From: Endobugula sp965225895
GTDB lineage: Bacteria; Pseudomonadota; Gammaproteobacteria; Pseudomonadales; Cellvibrionaceae
Length of the DNA: 64,000 nt
Direction of reading: 5' to 3'
Assembly: GCA_965225895.1 (NCBI GenBank)
Contig: CBDDBR010000011.1
Coordinates: 124,001 to 188,000 of the forward strand
Part shown: one piece after another, positions 28,804-37,999 of the stretch
Numbering within the stretch: the first letter of the stretch is position 1
How the letters are laid out: every line of letters starts with the position of its first letter
Notes under the pieces: generated by a model
Told to the model about the DNA's origin: nothing
The model's input: the letters and a program-made list of their open reading frames with translations, nothing else
Database searches by the model: none
Made by a program: the position numbers and the translations under genes

Positions 28804-30912
28804 GTGGCACGTACAACATCTCTTTCTCGTTATCGTAATATCGGTATTTGCGCCCATGTTGACGCAGGTAAAACCACGACGACCGAGCGTGTTCTGTTTT
28901 ATACAGGTTTATCTCATAAAATTGGTGAGGTACATGATGGCGCTGCAACCATGGATTGGATGGAGCAAGAGCAAGAACGTGGAATTACGATTACCTCAGC
29001 AGCAACCACCTGTTTTTGGTCAGGTATGCAGCAACAATACGACCAGCATCGCATTAATATTATTGATACGCCGGGGCACGTTGATTTTACCATTGAGGTA
29101 GAGCGTTCATTGCGTGTTTTGGATGGTGCGGTTGTGGTGTTATGTGGTTCATCGGGTGTGCAGCCACAAACTGAAACCGTATGGCGACAAGCGAATAAGT
29201 ACGAAGTGCCACGCATGGTCTTTGTCAATAAAATGGACCGTGCGGGTGCTGATTTTGAAATGGTGGTTGAACAACTTAAAACACGCTTAGGAGCAACACC
29301 TGTACCACTGCAAATGACTATTGGTGCGGAAGAAGAGTTCAAAGGCGTTGTTGACCTTATTAAGATGAAAGCCATTCTGTGGAATGAAGAAGATAAGGGT
29401 ATGACCTTTGAGTACGGTGATATTCCAGCAGAATTGCAAGATCAATGTGAAGAGATGCGAGAATTCCTTATTGAGTCGGCGGCAGAAGCGAATGATGAAA
29501 TGATGGATAAATACTTAGAGGGCGAAGCGCTTTCTGAGGAAGAAATTAAAGCAGGTATACGTGCTCGTACATTATCGAATGAGATTGTTCCTGTGATTGG
29601 TGGTTCGGCCTTTAAAAATAAAGGTGTGCAAGCCATGTTGGATGCTGTGATCGAATATTTACCGTCACCAACCGAAGTAAAAGCGATTGAAGGTACACTA
29701 GAAGATGGTGAGACAGTTGCTCACCGTGAAGCAGATGATGATGCACCGTTTGCTGCCTTAGCATTTAAGATTGCAACAGATCCGTTTGTGGGTACGCTCA
29801 CCTTCTTTCGAGTGTATTCAGGTACGCTCGAAAGCGGTACAGCGGTTTATAACTCTGTAAAAGGCAAAAAAGAGCGTGTAGGTCGCATGGTGCAAATGCA
29901 TGCGAACTCTCGCGAAGAAATTAAAGACGTGCAAGCGGGTGATATTGCTGCGGCCATTGGTCTTAAAGATGTGACCACGGGTGATACGTTATGCTCTGAA
30001 AACGGAAAGATTATTCTTGAGCGTATGGAATTTCCAGAACCTGTTATTTCTGTCGCGGTAGAGCCAAGAACGAAAGCCGATCAAGATAAAATGGGTGTGG
30101 CATTAGGTAAACTGGCTCAAGAAGATCCATCGTTCCGAGTTAAAACCGATGAAGAAACGGGGCAAACAATTATTTCGGGTATGGGTGAGTTGCACCTTGA
30201 TATTTTGATTGATCGTATGCATCGTGAGTTTAGCGTTGAAGCTAACATAGGTAAGCCGCAAGTGGCTTATCGAGAGCGTATTGATAATATTTGCGAGATC
30301 GAAGGAAAGTTCGTGCGCCAGTCAGGTGGTCGAGGTCAATACGGTCATGTCTGCGTTAAATTTGAGCCAGCCGATGATAACAATGCCGAAGGCTTGGTCT
30401 TTGTTAATGAGATTGTGGGTGGTTCTGTTCCTAAAGAATATATTCCTGCTGTCGAGAAAGGTATTGCGGAACAAATGCAAAACGGTGTTTTAGCGGGTTA
30501 TCCTTTGTTGGGTTTAAAGGCAACGTTATATGATGGTTCGTTCCATGATGTTGACTCCAATGAAATGGCGTTTAAAATTGCAGCTTCGATGGCGACTAAA
30601 AAATTAGCAGAAAATGGCGGAGCAAAATTGCTAGAGCCAATGATGAAAGTAGAAGTCGTTACCCCAGAAGAAAATATGGGTGATGTGGTTGGAGATCTTA
30701 ATCGTCGTCGTGGTTTGATTTTAGGGATGGAAGAAGCTGTTTTAGGTAAGGTAGTGAATGCGCAAGTACCATTAGCAGAGATGTTTGGTTATGCAACGGA
30801 TTTGCGTTCGGCAACTCAAGGTCGTGCTACATTTACGATGGAGTTTGATCAGTATTCAGAAGCGCCTAATAATGTTACCCAAGAGATTATGGCTAAAAAT
30901 GGCATGATTTAA
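28804..30912 (+). CDS. fusA: Elongation factor G
   Basis: Ribosomal translocase GTPase. G motifs are AHVDAGKTTTTER near residue 17, the switch region GITITSAATT, DTPGHVDF and NKMD. Domains II to V follow to 702 aa, with RGQYGHVCVKFEP in domain IV and the C-terminal RRGLILGME segment. The start is GTG at 28804 with GAGGAA upstream. A hydrolysis-linked role in ribosome recycling is also known for the family. It is followed by tufA after 98 bases. Confidence 0.98.
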   Translation: MARTTSLSRYRNIGICAHVDAGKTTTTERVLFYTGLSHKIGEVHDGAATMDWMEQEQERGITITSAATTCFWSGMQQQYDQHRINIIDTPGHVDFTIEVERSLRVLDGAVVVLCGSSGVQPQTETVWRQANKYEVPRMVFVNKMDRAGADFEMVVEQLKTRLGATPVPLQMTIGAEEEFKGVVDLIKMKAILWNEEDKGMTFEYGDIPAELQDQCEEMREFLIESAAEANDEMMDKYLEGEALSEEEIKAGIRARTLSNEIVPVIGGSAFKNKGVQAMLDAVIEYLPSPTEVKAIEGTLEDGETVAHREADDDAPFAALAFKIATDPFVGTLTFFRVYSGTLESGTAVYNSVKGKKERVGRMVQMHANSREEIKDVQAGDIAAAIGLKDVTTGDTLCSENGKIILERMEFPEPVISVAVEPRTKADQDKMGVALGKLAQEDPSFRVKTDEETGQTIISGMGELHLDILIDRMHREFSVEANIGKPQVAYRERIDNICEIEGKFVRQSGGRGQYGHVCVKFEPADDNNAEGLVFVNEIVGGSVPKEYIPAVEKGIAEQMQNGVLAGYPLLGLKATLYDGSFHDVDSNEMAFKIAASMATKKLAENGGAKLLEPMMKVEVVTPEENMGDVVGDLNRRRGLILGMEEAVLGKVVNAQVPLAEMFGYATDLRSATQGRATFTMEFDQYSEAPNNVTQEIMAKNGMI

Positions 30913-31010
30913 ACGGCAATATTTGTTAAGTATTTCAGGTTAAAGTATTAATTTTAAATAGTAAGCGGTTGTACAGATAAACACAGTAGACAATATAGGA
31001 GCACTGTAAA

Positions 31011-32234
31011 GTGGCAAAAGAAAAGTTTGAACGTAATAAGCCCCACGTCAACGTGGGCACGATTGGTCACGTTGACCATGGTAAAACAACACTAACAGCG
31101 GCGTTAACACGCGTATGTGCTGAAGTATGGGGCGGCGACGCAGTTGCATTCGATGGTATCGATAATGCACCAGAAGAGCGTGAGCGCGGTATTACCATTG
31201 CAACGTCACACGTTGAATATGATTCACCTGATCGTCACTACGCACACGTAGATTGCCCAGGTCACGCCGATTATGTAAAAAACATGATTACAGGTGCGGC
31301 ACAAATGGATGGCGCTATCTTAGTATGTGGTGCGACTGATGGCCCTATGCCACAAACACGTGAGCACATCTTGTTATCACGTCAGGTTGGTGTACCTTAC
31401 ATTGTTGTATTCCTAAACAAAGCAGACCTTCTTGCAGAAGACTGTGGCGGCGTAGGTTCTGAAGAATATGACGAAATGTTAGAGCTTGTTGAAATGGAAT
31501 TGCGTGAATTATTAGACGCTTACGAATTTCCGGGTGATGACACACCAATTATTGCAGGTTCTGCATTAATGGCGCTTAACGGTGAAGACGATAACGAATT
31601 AGGTACTTCTGCAGTTAAGAAACTAGTAGAAACACTAGACGAGTACATTCCAGAGCCAGAGCGTGCAATCGATCAACCATTCCTAATGCCAATTGAAGAT
31701 GTATTCTCAATTTCAGGTCGTGGTACGGTAGTTACTGGTCGTGTTGAGCGCGGTATCATTACTGTGGGTGACGAAATCGAAATCGTAGGTATCAAAGAAA
31801 CAACTAGCACCACATGTACTGGTGTTGAGATGTTCCGTAAGTTACTTGACGAAGGCCGTGCGGGTGAGAACGTAGGTGTTCTACTTCGTGGTACTAAGCG
31901 TGACGAGATTGAGCGTGGTCAAGTATTGTGTGTACCGGGTTCAGTGAAGCCGCATACAACATTTGAAGCAGAAATCTATGTATTATCAAAAGATGAAGGT
32001 GGTCGTCATACACCATTCTTTAAAGGTTACCGTCCACAGTTTTACTTCCGTACAACTGATGTAACGGGTGCTTGTGAATTACCAGAAGGTGTTGAAATGG
32101 TAATGCCTGGCGATAACGTACAAATGGTAGTGACATTGATTCACCCAGTAGCGATGGAAGACGGTTTACGTTTTGCGATTCGTGAAGGTGGTCGTACTGT
32201 TGGTGCAGGTGTTGTTGCTAAAATTATTGAATAA
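31011..32234 (+). CDS. tufA: Elongation factor Tu, str operon copy
   Basis: Same 407-aa protein as the copy at 11132-12355, with GHVDHGKT, DCPGH and NKAD. It starts with GTG where the other copy uses ATG, with AGGAG upstream. I count about nine other silent differences scattered along the gene. Flanking sequences are unrelated. The S10 ribosomal cluster that usually follows tufA is absent here; a strong terminator and a convergent efpL follow. Confidence 0.98.
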   Translation: MAKEKFERNKPHVNVGTIGHVDHGKTTLTAALTRVCAEVWGGDAVAFDGIDNAPEERERGITIATSHVEYDSPDRHYAHVDCPGHADYVKNMITGAAQMDGAILVCGATDGPMPQTREHILLSRQVGVPYIVVFLNKADLLAEDCGGVGSEEYDEMLELVEMELRELLDAYEFPGDDTPIIAGSALMALNGEDDNELGTSAVKKLVETLDEYIPEPERAIDQPFLMPIEDVFSISGRGTVVTGRVERGIITVGDEIEIVGIKETTSTTCTGVEMFRKLLDEGRAGENVGVLLRGTKRDEIERGQVLCVPGSVKPHTTFEAEIYVLSKDEGGRHTPFFKGYRPQFYFRTTDVTGACELPEGVEMVMPGDNVQMVVTLIHPVAMEDGLRFAIREGGRTVGAGVVAKIIE

Positions 32235-32278
32235 TAGCCTTTGTGCTTATCACACATTGTTGTGTGTTATTCATCAAT

Positions 32279-32315
32279 AAAAAAAGCGAGTCTCATATGA
32301 GACTCGCTTTTTTTT
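32279..32315 (+). terminator. Bidirectional terminator between tufA and efpL
   Basis: A long palindrome (AAAAAGCGAGTCTCATATGA and its complement) has A-rich and T-rich flanks, so it can end transcription from both tufA and the convergent efpL. Confidence 0.93.
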
Positions 32316-32394
32316 GTGCTAATAATTTTGGCTATTGTTTGATATGTTACATCACAGAAAAAACAGTGGTATATATTTAGCCTTTGTATTCGTG

Positions 32395-32961
32395 TTATGC
32401 GCGCCCTGTAAATTTACGTTCTTCAACATTAATACGAATTTTATCACCTGTAGAAATGTGTTCAGGTACTTGTATAGTTAAACCGCTACTGAGCAAGGCG
32501 GGCTTTGTACGGGCAGTGGCAGAACCGCCTTTGATAGAAGGGTCGGTTTCGGTAATAACGAGTTCAACGGTTGACGGAAGGTCGAGTGCAACAGGAGAGT
32601 CGTTAACAATAATTACCTGTAAGTCTTTGGTGTCTTCGCTAATAAAAAGTAATTCGTCTGCGATAGTTTCTTTATTGAAATTATATGGCGTGTAATCTTC
32701 GCTATCCATAAAAACATATTCGTCACCATCGACATAAGAAAATGTCACAGCACGACGAATTAAATCGGCAAGAGATAACATGTCGGAGTCTTTAAACGAT
32801 CCATCCAGTTTGCTATTAGTTGCTACGTTATACATACGCATACGGTAAATGCTACCGCCTGCACGTCCTTGAGGAACCGAACGTTCAATGTCACGCACAA
32901 TATAGGCATCACCATTAATTTCAATGGCTGTATTTTTTTTGATTTCACTGGCTTTGGGCAT
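32395..32961 (-). CDS. efpL: EF-P-like translation factor EfpL (YeiP)
   Basis: Three-domain EF-P family protein that helps stalled ribosomes form peptide bonds. The 188-aa sequence matches YeiP rather than EF-P: it starts MPKASEIKK, has FSYVDGDEYVFMDSEDYTPY, and carries an arginine in the tip loop (SVPQGRAGGS) where EF-P has its modified lysine. YeiP/EfpL was recently shown to relieve proline-related stalls without modification. It shares a terminator with tufA and stands alone. The canonical efp is not in this window. Confidence 0.92.
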   Translation of the reverse strand: MPKASEIKKNTAIEINGDAYIVRDIERSVPQGRAGGSIYRMRMYNVATNSKLDGSFKDSDMLSLADLIRRAVTFSYVDGDEYVFMDSEDYTPYNFNKETIADELLFISEDTKDLQVIIVNDSPVALDLPSTVELVITETDPSIKGGSATARTKPALLSSGLTIQVPEHISTGDKIRINVEERKFTGRA

Positions 32962-33083
32962 GTTATAGGCTCTTTTAGTTTGTCAATTTTTACTATTCTA
33001 AACGGAAACACGCAGTGGTTAAACTGTTACCTGTGTTTTATGGTGAGTTATTGACCTATATTGTTGTATTTGATGCGCGCAAT

Positions 33084-33878
33084 TCACCAGAGGTAAAGAC
33101 TCATTTTTTTGCCGAGAATATTGATTGAAAAGCTTTCTTTACACGCCGTTTGTGTCACGCCATAGCAAACATGTAGAGGTAATAAATGTTCTTCTCTAGG
33201 GTGGCAGTAAGTTGCGGATGGTGATTTTTTCCAATTGGATAGTCGTAAGCGTCTCTCGTTTTCAGTGAGTTCGGTATTACCCATTGTTTCTAAAAGCCAG
33301 TTCTCAAAATCTATATTTTTATTGTTTGATTCATCGTCCTCAGGCGAGAAAAAAGCATTCATATTGTGAAAGGAAGACCCAGAGCCAATAATAAGTAAGT
33401 TATCGGTGTCTATCTGTTGTAGCACGTGTCCAATATGAATATGTTTATCGGGGTTTAGATGGCTCATTAATGATATTTGTACGCAGGGTATGTCTGCGAG
33501 GGGATACATTATTTTAAGCGGAATAAATAGGCCATGATCAAATCCGCGTTGTGCATCTAGTTTTGATTGAATACCTTCTTTTTTTAATGCGTTATGAATA
33601 TGTGTGGCGAGTGTTGGATTACCTTTGCATGGATATTTTATATTGTACGAGGCCTCAGGAAATCCATAATAGTCATAAATAAGGTCGGGTGCGCTACCTG
33701 ATGTAATTGTAGGTATATCTTCTTCCCAGTGTGCGCTAATAACAATAATGGCGGATGGCTTTGGAATTTTTTTTGCAATATTATTGAGGCAGTTCACCAT
33801 TTCTAAATGTTGGGGATCACTCAATAAGGGTAGTGGCCCACCTCCGTGAGAAAGAAAGAGTGTGTTACACGACTTCAT
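33084..33878 (-). CDS. 4,5-DOPA extradiol dioxygenase family protein (YgiD/DODA type)
   Basis: Class III extradiol ring-cleavage dioxygenase fold, 264 aa. Metal-binding histidines are visible in FLSHGGGP (near residue 10), ISAHWEED, FDHGLFIPL and the C-terminal HPREEHLLPLH. The family includes plant-type DOPA dioxygenases and bacterial YgiD; the physiological substrate in bacteria is usually unknown. It lies alone between efpL and a long AT-rich gap. A catechol-like substrate is an inference from the fold. Confidence 0.86.
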   Translation of the reverse strand: MKSCNTLFLSHGGGPLPLLSDPQHLEMVNCLNNIAKKIPKPSAIIVISAHWEEDIPTITSGSAPDLIYDYYGFPEASYNIKYPCKGNPTLATHIHNALKKEGIQSKLDAQRGFDHGLFIPLKIMYPLADIPCVQISLMSHLNPDKHIHIGHVLQQIDTDNLLIIGSGSSFHNMNAFFSPEDDESNNKNIDFENWLLETMGNTELTENERRLRLSNWKKSPSATYCHPREEHLLPLHVCYGVTQTACKESFSINILGKKMSLYLW

Positions 33879-34153
33879 ACGATTACCTACTATTTGCCTG
33901 TATTAATAAAATTAAGACAACAGTTTTTTAAGTATGTTGTGAATACTACGAAATAATTTAGGCGTTATTTTTTATAAGACAAGTTTTCTATTTTAAATGT
34001 ATATTAAAAATTAGTGTGAGTGTTTTTTCATAAATACTATGACAGCAAAAATTTTGAAGGGTTGCCAGAATGTATATGGTCAATGTGCGTGAGATGGGTA
34101 TTGTCTTTGTGAGATGAGAGATGCTGGCGGGATAATATTGGTGAGATAGAGGC
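33879..34153. other. AT-rich intergenic gap upstream of the dioxygenase gene
   Basis: No open frame of note. Three GTGAGAT words occur near 34089, 34109 and 34141 without regular spacing. The dioxygenase promoter should lie at the left end on the minus strand, but I could not define it. Confidence 0.5.
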
Positions 34154-34186
34154 AAAAAAATGCCCTAATAATTAGGGCATTTTTGG
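34154..34186 (-). terminator. Intrinsic terminator after ppa
   Basis: A palindrome ATGCCCTAAT/ATTAGGGCAT is flanked by A on the left and T on the right. It lies 20 bases after the ppa stop, and on the minus strand it ends with a run of at least seven T. Confidence 0.9.
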
Positions 34187-34205
34187 TTAACGAATACTAA
34201 TAAAA

Positions 34206-34739
34206 TTACTTGGTTTCGTTAAAACGTACTACAGACTCTTCGATTTCTTTACGTGCAGCCGCTGCATCTTCCCAGCCTTCAACTTTTACCCACTTACCTT
34301 CTTCTAAATCTTTGTAGTGTTCAAAGAAGTGCGCGATACGCTTAAGTAGTAGTTCAGATACGTCACCAATGTCTTGGATATGCTTATTCATTGGGCTGAC
34401 TTTTTCAACAGGAACGGCTAATACTTTTGCATCTTCACCTGATTCGTCAGACATTTTTAATACTGCAACAGGGCGGCAACGAACAACAGAGCCTGCTACA
34501 AAGCCAAAGCGTGAAATAACCATTACATCAACAGGGTCGCCGTCACCGCATAATGTGTCATTTACATAACCGTAGTTGCATGGGTAATGCATAGAAGTGC
34601 CTAAGATACGATCTACGAATAGTTCGCCAGTGTCTTTGTCTACTTCGTATTTAACAGGCTCGCCGTTAAGTGGGATTTCGATAATAACGTTAATTTCGTC
34701 AGGCACATTTTTGCCCGCAGGTACTTGATTAAGACTCAT
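34206..34739 (-). CDS. ppa: Inorganic pyrophosphatase (family I)
   Basis: Cytoplasmic Mg-dependent hydrolysis of pyrophosphate. The signature DGDPVDVMV with metal-binding aspartates is present. The active-site region around YEVDKDTGELFVDRIL and the C-terminal FFEHYKDLEEGKWVKVEGW are typical of the bacterial hexameric enzyme. Length 177 aa. It is monocistronic with its own terminator. A PPi-type phosphofructokinase lies a few kilobases away, so pyrophosphate here can be hydrolysed or used. Confidence 0.97.
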   Translation of the reverse strand: MSLNQVPAGKNVPDEINVIIEIPLNGEPVKYEVDKDTGELFVDRILGTSMHYPCNYGYVNDTLCGDGDPVDVMVISRFGFVAGSVVRCRPVAVLKMSDESGEDAKVLAVPVEKVSPMNKHIQDIGDVSELLLKRIAHFFEHYKDLEEGKWVKVEGWEDAAAARKEIEESVVRFNETK

Positions 34740-34949
34740 AATAGTAACTTCAATAATTAGTTAATGGAAAAGGTTAAACCGACCAAGGTCAAAACGCACG
34801 GGATTCTACCATAATTGTCAGATTATGTGTTTTCAATGACGTGATTTATCATGCTTGTCGGCGACATTTGGGTGGCATTCGTCCCTAAGTACGGCTTTTT
34901 TGAGGATTTTGGGGGTGTATTAAGGGGGGGAAAGCGGCTATTTGTGTGT

Positions 34950-36281
34950 TCAGCCTAATGACGCACGCTTAAAGGAACCAGCCTTATCAGGCGTTGGCAC
35001 TTGAGCAACATCTTCTAGGCATTTGCTGAGTGTTGGGGTGAGGGGGTGGTTAATATTATTACTGACAAATAAATTGGCATTTTTTTGGTAGGTTTGAATT
35101 TGATAAATAACTTCCCCTAGCATGATGTGGGCATCTTCTACCTCATTTACCATGTTCTCAGGTTCTGCTTTTACCATTTCAGACAAGCTATCGGTGTATT
35201 GTGTATCGTTTAGCCCAGCACTATTCACGATTAAAATAATATTGTTACCTGTATTCTGTATGGCACTCACATCGGTGTCGTTATGTGTATAGCCAATATC
35301 GTCATTGGTATCTTTAATAATAACCGTGGTTTTTTGAATGTAGCGTTGTCTTTTTTGTGTATTGTTAATTAAGTCACCTAGACTATCGGCTTTAGCTGGA
35401 TCTGGTGTTGATTCCTGTGCATGCTTTAATGCGCGAATAATAATGGAAGCGACGTGATAGCTATATGAATGAATGTTAATTTGAATGACGGGGATAACAC
35501 CGCGTATGCTACGTTTTTGTTGTTTGAGTTTTTTATTATAAATAGCAATTGTGTTATCGAGTAAGTTAATGATTTGCCCTAAATCACAGAGCTCATCGCC
35601 TTGTTTGTTTCTCGGGTAGCCAGAGCCATCCATATTTTCATGATGTTCAAGAATTGCTCTAGCAACAGCTTTAGGAAAGTGTTTAATATTTTTAACAATT
35701 TCATAACCAATAATGGGGTGAGACTGAATGGTGCGCCATTCTTCGGGCGTGAGCTGCCCCTCTTTCTTGAGAATATTATGGTTAATATGCAGCAAGCCAA
35801 TGTCATGCATCATTCCCGCTAAAAAGTATTCTTCAATTTTGCTTTGTTCTAGTTTCTCTGTGATGCCGCATATATAAGAGAGATAAGCTGAGAAAACTGC
35901 TTGTTCAAATACATGAAATAATTCCATTTTGAGTACAGTGAGCTTTTGCATCAGAATAGGAAATTTTTCGAGTCGCAAACAGCAACGTTGTAAAGCCACT
36001 TTATCACCTAGCTTGGTATGTATGCTTTTAAGCCATGTATCTTGAGTGATGAGCTGGTTCAGAATATTGTAAATAGATTTAGCGTTGAGCTGATTTTCTA
36101 TCGCGATAGAATCTTCGATGGGTTTGAGTAATTTGAACTTAAGAATGTTCTCACAGGTCTTTTTGTTGAGTTCGATGCCAGATTTAGCGAGTAAAACCCC
36201 TTTGTCGCTTAAAATATCTTCGGTGGCGACAATCTTTGCTTTATCTTGCATGTTTGCAAGGTGGCCAGCATATTCGCTCAT
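34950..36281 (-). CDS. HD-GYP domain protein, probable c-di-GMP phosphodiesterase (first of two)
   Basis: 443-aa protein without TM segments. An N-terminal region of about 100 aa (KIVATEDILSDKGVLLAKSG) precedes an HD-GYP domain at about residues 150-290. Its metal and signature residues are intact: MHDIGLLH, SHPIIGYEIV, EHHENMDGSGYP and the later LLDN Asp. HD-GYP proteins hydrolyse cyclic di-GMP to GMP. The last roughly 115 residues are helical and conserved with the neighbouring paralogue (THN...SAIQNT...SAGL...YQIQTY). It lies downstream of that paralogue at 36406-37776, 124 bases away, so the pair likely arose by tandem duplication. Confidence 0.85.
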   Translation of the reverse strand: MSEYAGHLANMQDKAKIVATEDILSDKGVLLAKSGIELNKKTCENILKFKLLKPIEDSIAIENQLNAKSIYNILNQLITQDTWLKSIHTKLGDKVALQRCCLRLEKFPILMQKLTVLKMELFHVFEQAVFSAYLSYICGITEKLEQSKIEEYFLAGMMHDIGLLHINHNILKKEGQLTPEEWRTIQSHPIIGYEIVKNIKHFPKAVARAILEHHENMDGSGYPRNKQGDELCDLGQIINLLDNTIAIYNKKLKQQKRSIRGVIPVIQINIHSYSYHVASIIIRALKHAQESTPDPAKADSLGDLINNTQKRQRYIQKTTVIIKDTNDDIGYTHNDTDVSAIQNTGNNIILIVNSAGLNDTQYTDSLSEMVKAEPENMVNEVEDAHIMLGEVIYQIQTYQKNANLFVSNNINHPLTPTLSKCLEDVAQVPTPDKAGSFKRASLG

Positions 36282-36405
36282 AAGTGAGTAGGGTCATCCG
36301 TTAAATGTTTCCGATTATATAGAGTGTAGTTAATAATGGAGTGTTTGCAAAAATATAACGGGTTAATAAGCGTAAAATAGTTAAGTGATTGAATATGAGC
36401 GCTTT

Positions 36406-37776
36406 TTATTTTTGCGTGTTGTCATTTACAGCCGTTTTTTCGGATAGGTGTTGCCAATATTGAACAAGTTCTTCTGGAATAGGGGGGCGTTCAGTGGCGT
36501 TAAAAACATCAACAAAGATCTGAATTTTTTCTGCTAGGGTGTTGGATTTCTCGTTACTGTATACATTCGCTTCTTTGTAATAGCCTTGCAATTGATAGAT
36601 CACCTCTTCTAGCATAAGGCGTGTTTGCTCCACTTCTAAATGCAAATGTTGGTGGTCTTCTGTATTGAGACGTTGTAACAATTCCACATAAGAGGATTCT
36701 TGTAAGCCTGAGCTTGCGATAACAGAAGTGATTTTTTTACTGGTATTTTGAATGGCTGTTACGCTTTTACTATTGTGTGTAAAGCCTACAATTTCATTGA
36801 CCTGATTAATGACATCCATAATTTTGTTAATAAATAATTGCTGTTGGTATGTGTAATCAACTAATATTTTTACGGTGTCTTTTTCAATATCTTCAACCAC
36901 TGGAGGTGGCGCTTGTTTAATGGCTTGCGTCATTGCAGAAACCACCGAGGTTTCATAGCCAAAGGTGTTCATCTGAATGATCGGTAGTATGTTTTGTATG
37001 CTGCGACCAAGAGGTTTAAAGCGCTTATTGTGAATAACGATCACATCATCTAACAAGCTGATGAGTGAGCCTAGCTCGGTAATATCGTCTTCTTCTTTTC
37101 CAATAGGGTAGCCAGAGCCGTCAGGGCGTTCATGATGTTCTAGCACGGCTTTGCGTGCGTTATTAGGAAATGCCTCTATATCTTTGAGAAGCTTAAAAGC
37201 CACAATTGGATGCAATTGCATATCGTGCCATTCTTTGGCGGTTAAACGTTTGGTTTTGTCGAGGCAGTTGCGCGGAATAAAGAGTAAGCCAATATCATGA
37301 AACAGCCCTGCAAAAAATGCCGCTTCTATTTTTTCTTGGGGGTACTTTGCAATTAAACCAATAATGTAACTAAAGTACGCAGAGAGTAAAGATTGTTCGT
37401 AATACTCTTGCGCCTCAATTTTAAAAATGGTGAGTACTTCAAGAAGCTCAGGGTATTGTTTTAAGCTGTCAGTACATTGTTCTAATACAGAGCCTTTGCC
37501 AAAATGTTGGTCAATAGCGCTAAAGGATTCATCATCATCAACCAGTTGGTTGATTTCGGTATAAATAATATTGGGAGTGAATATTTCTTCTAGCTGAAGA
37601 TGACTTTCTAGTGGCTGAACCAGTTTAAAACGAGAGAGATTACGGTAGGTTTTTTGGTCGATAATATCCCCACGCTTAGCCACTACCCCTTCAGGTTGTG
37701 CTTCCACATCGTCAGTGGCAACGAGGTTAACTTTGCCTTTAAGTTTCGCACGTAAATAATGTAGATACGTTTCCAT
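36406..37776 (-). CDS. HD-GYP domain protein, probable c-di-GMP phosphodiesterase (second of two)
   Basis: 456-aa paralogue of the gene at 34950-36281 with the same three-part layout: N-terminal region (NLVATDDVEAQPEGVVAKRG), HD-GYP domain and a conserved C-terminal region from about residue 328. Catalytic residues are present in FHDIGLLFIPRN, LHPIVAFKLL and EHHERPDGSGYP. No TM segment or receiver domain is seen, so how activity is controlled is unclear. Divergence between the paralogues is high outside the core, which suggests an old duplication. It is read first of the pair and has its own upstream gap. Confidence 0.85.
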   Translation of the reverse strand: METYLHYLRAKLKGKVNLVATDDVEAQPEGVVAKRGDIIDQKTYRNLSRFKLVQPLESHLQLEEIFTPNIIYTEINQLVDDDESFSAIDQHFGKGSVLEQCTDSLKQYPELLEVLTIFKIEAQEYYEQSLLSAYFSYIIGLIAKYPQEKIEAAFFAGLFHDIGLLFIPRNCLDKTKRLTAKEWHDMQLHPIVAFKLLKDIEAFPNNARKAVLEHHERPDGSGYPIGKEEDDITELGSLISLLDDVIVIHNKRFKPLGRSIQNILPIIQMNTFGYETSVVSAMTQAIKQAPPPVVEDIEKDTVKILVDYTYQQQLFINKIMDVINQVNEIVGFTHNSKSVTAIQNTSKKITSVIASSGLQESSYVELLQRLNTEDHQHLHLEVEQTRLMLEEVIYQLQGYYKEANVYSNEKSNTLAEKIQIFVDVFNATERPPIPEELVQYWQHLSEKTAVNDNTQK

Positions 37777-37903
37777 GAGCCGAATAAATGATATGAGTGA
37801 ATAAAGGTACGTGTCGATAGGTAAAACAACCTATCTTGCCTTTAAGTGTAGCAGGGAATGGGGGATGTGACAGTTTCTTCGCGTGTGGCGTTATATGGCG
37901 CAG

Positions 37904-37937
37904 AATAAGGCGTCACGAGAATATGCGACGCCTTATT
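37904..37937 (-). terminator. Inverted repeat after the phosphofructokinase gene
   Basis: Perfect 11-bp arms AATAAGGCGTC/GACGCCTTATT with a 12-base loop, 63 bases after the pfp stop. There is little T run on the minus strand, so it is a weak terminator or a processing hairpin. Confidence 0.45.
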
Positions 37938-37999
37938 GAAAGGGGTAAGTAACGTATTGAATTAGGGGGTGGGGCGTATATTGCCCCTAGATATAACGT

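Noticed and set aside
32395..32961. Canonical EF-P instead of EfpL
   Set aside because: The tip loop has Arg rather than Lys, and the YeiP wording FSYVDGDEYVFMDSEDYTPY is present.
34089..34147. Three GTGAGAT words before the ppa terminator, as possible operator repeats
   Set aside because: The spacing (20 and 32 bases) is irregular and the words are short; chance is enough in this sequence.
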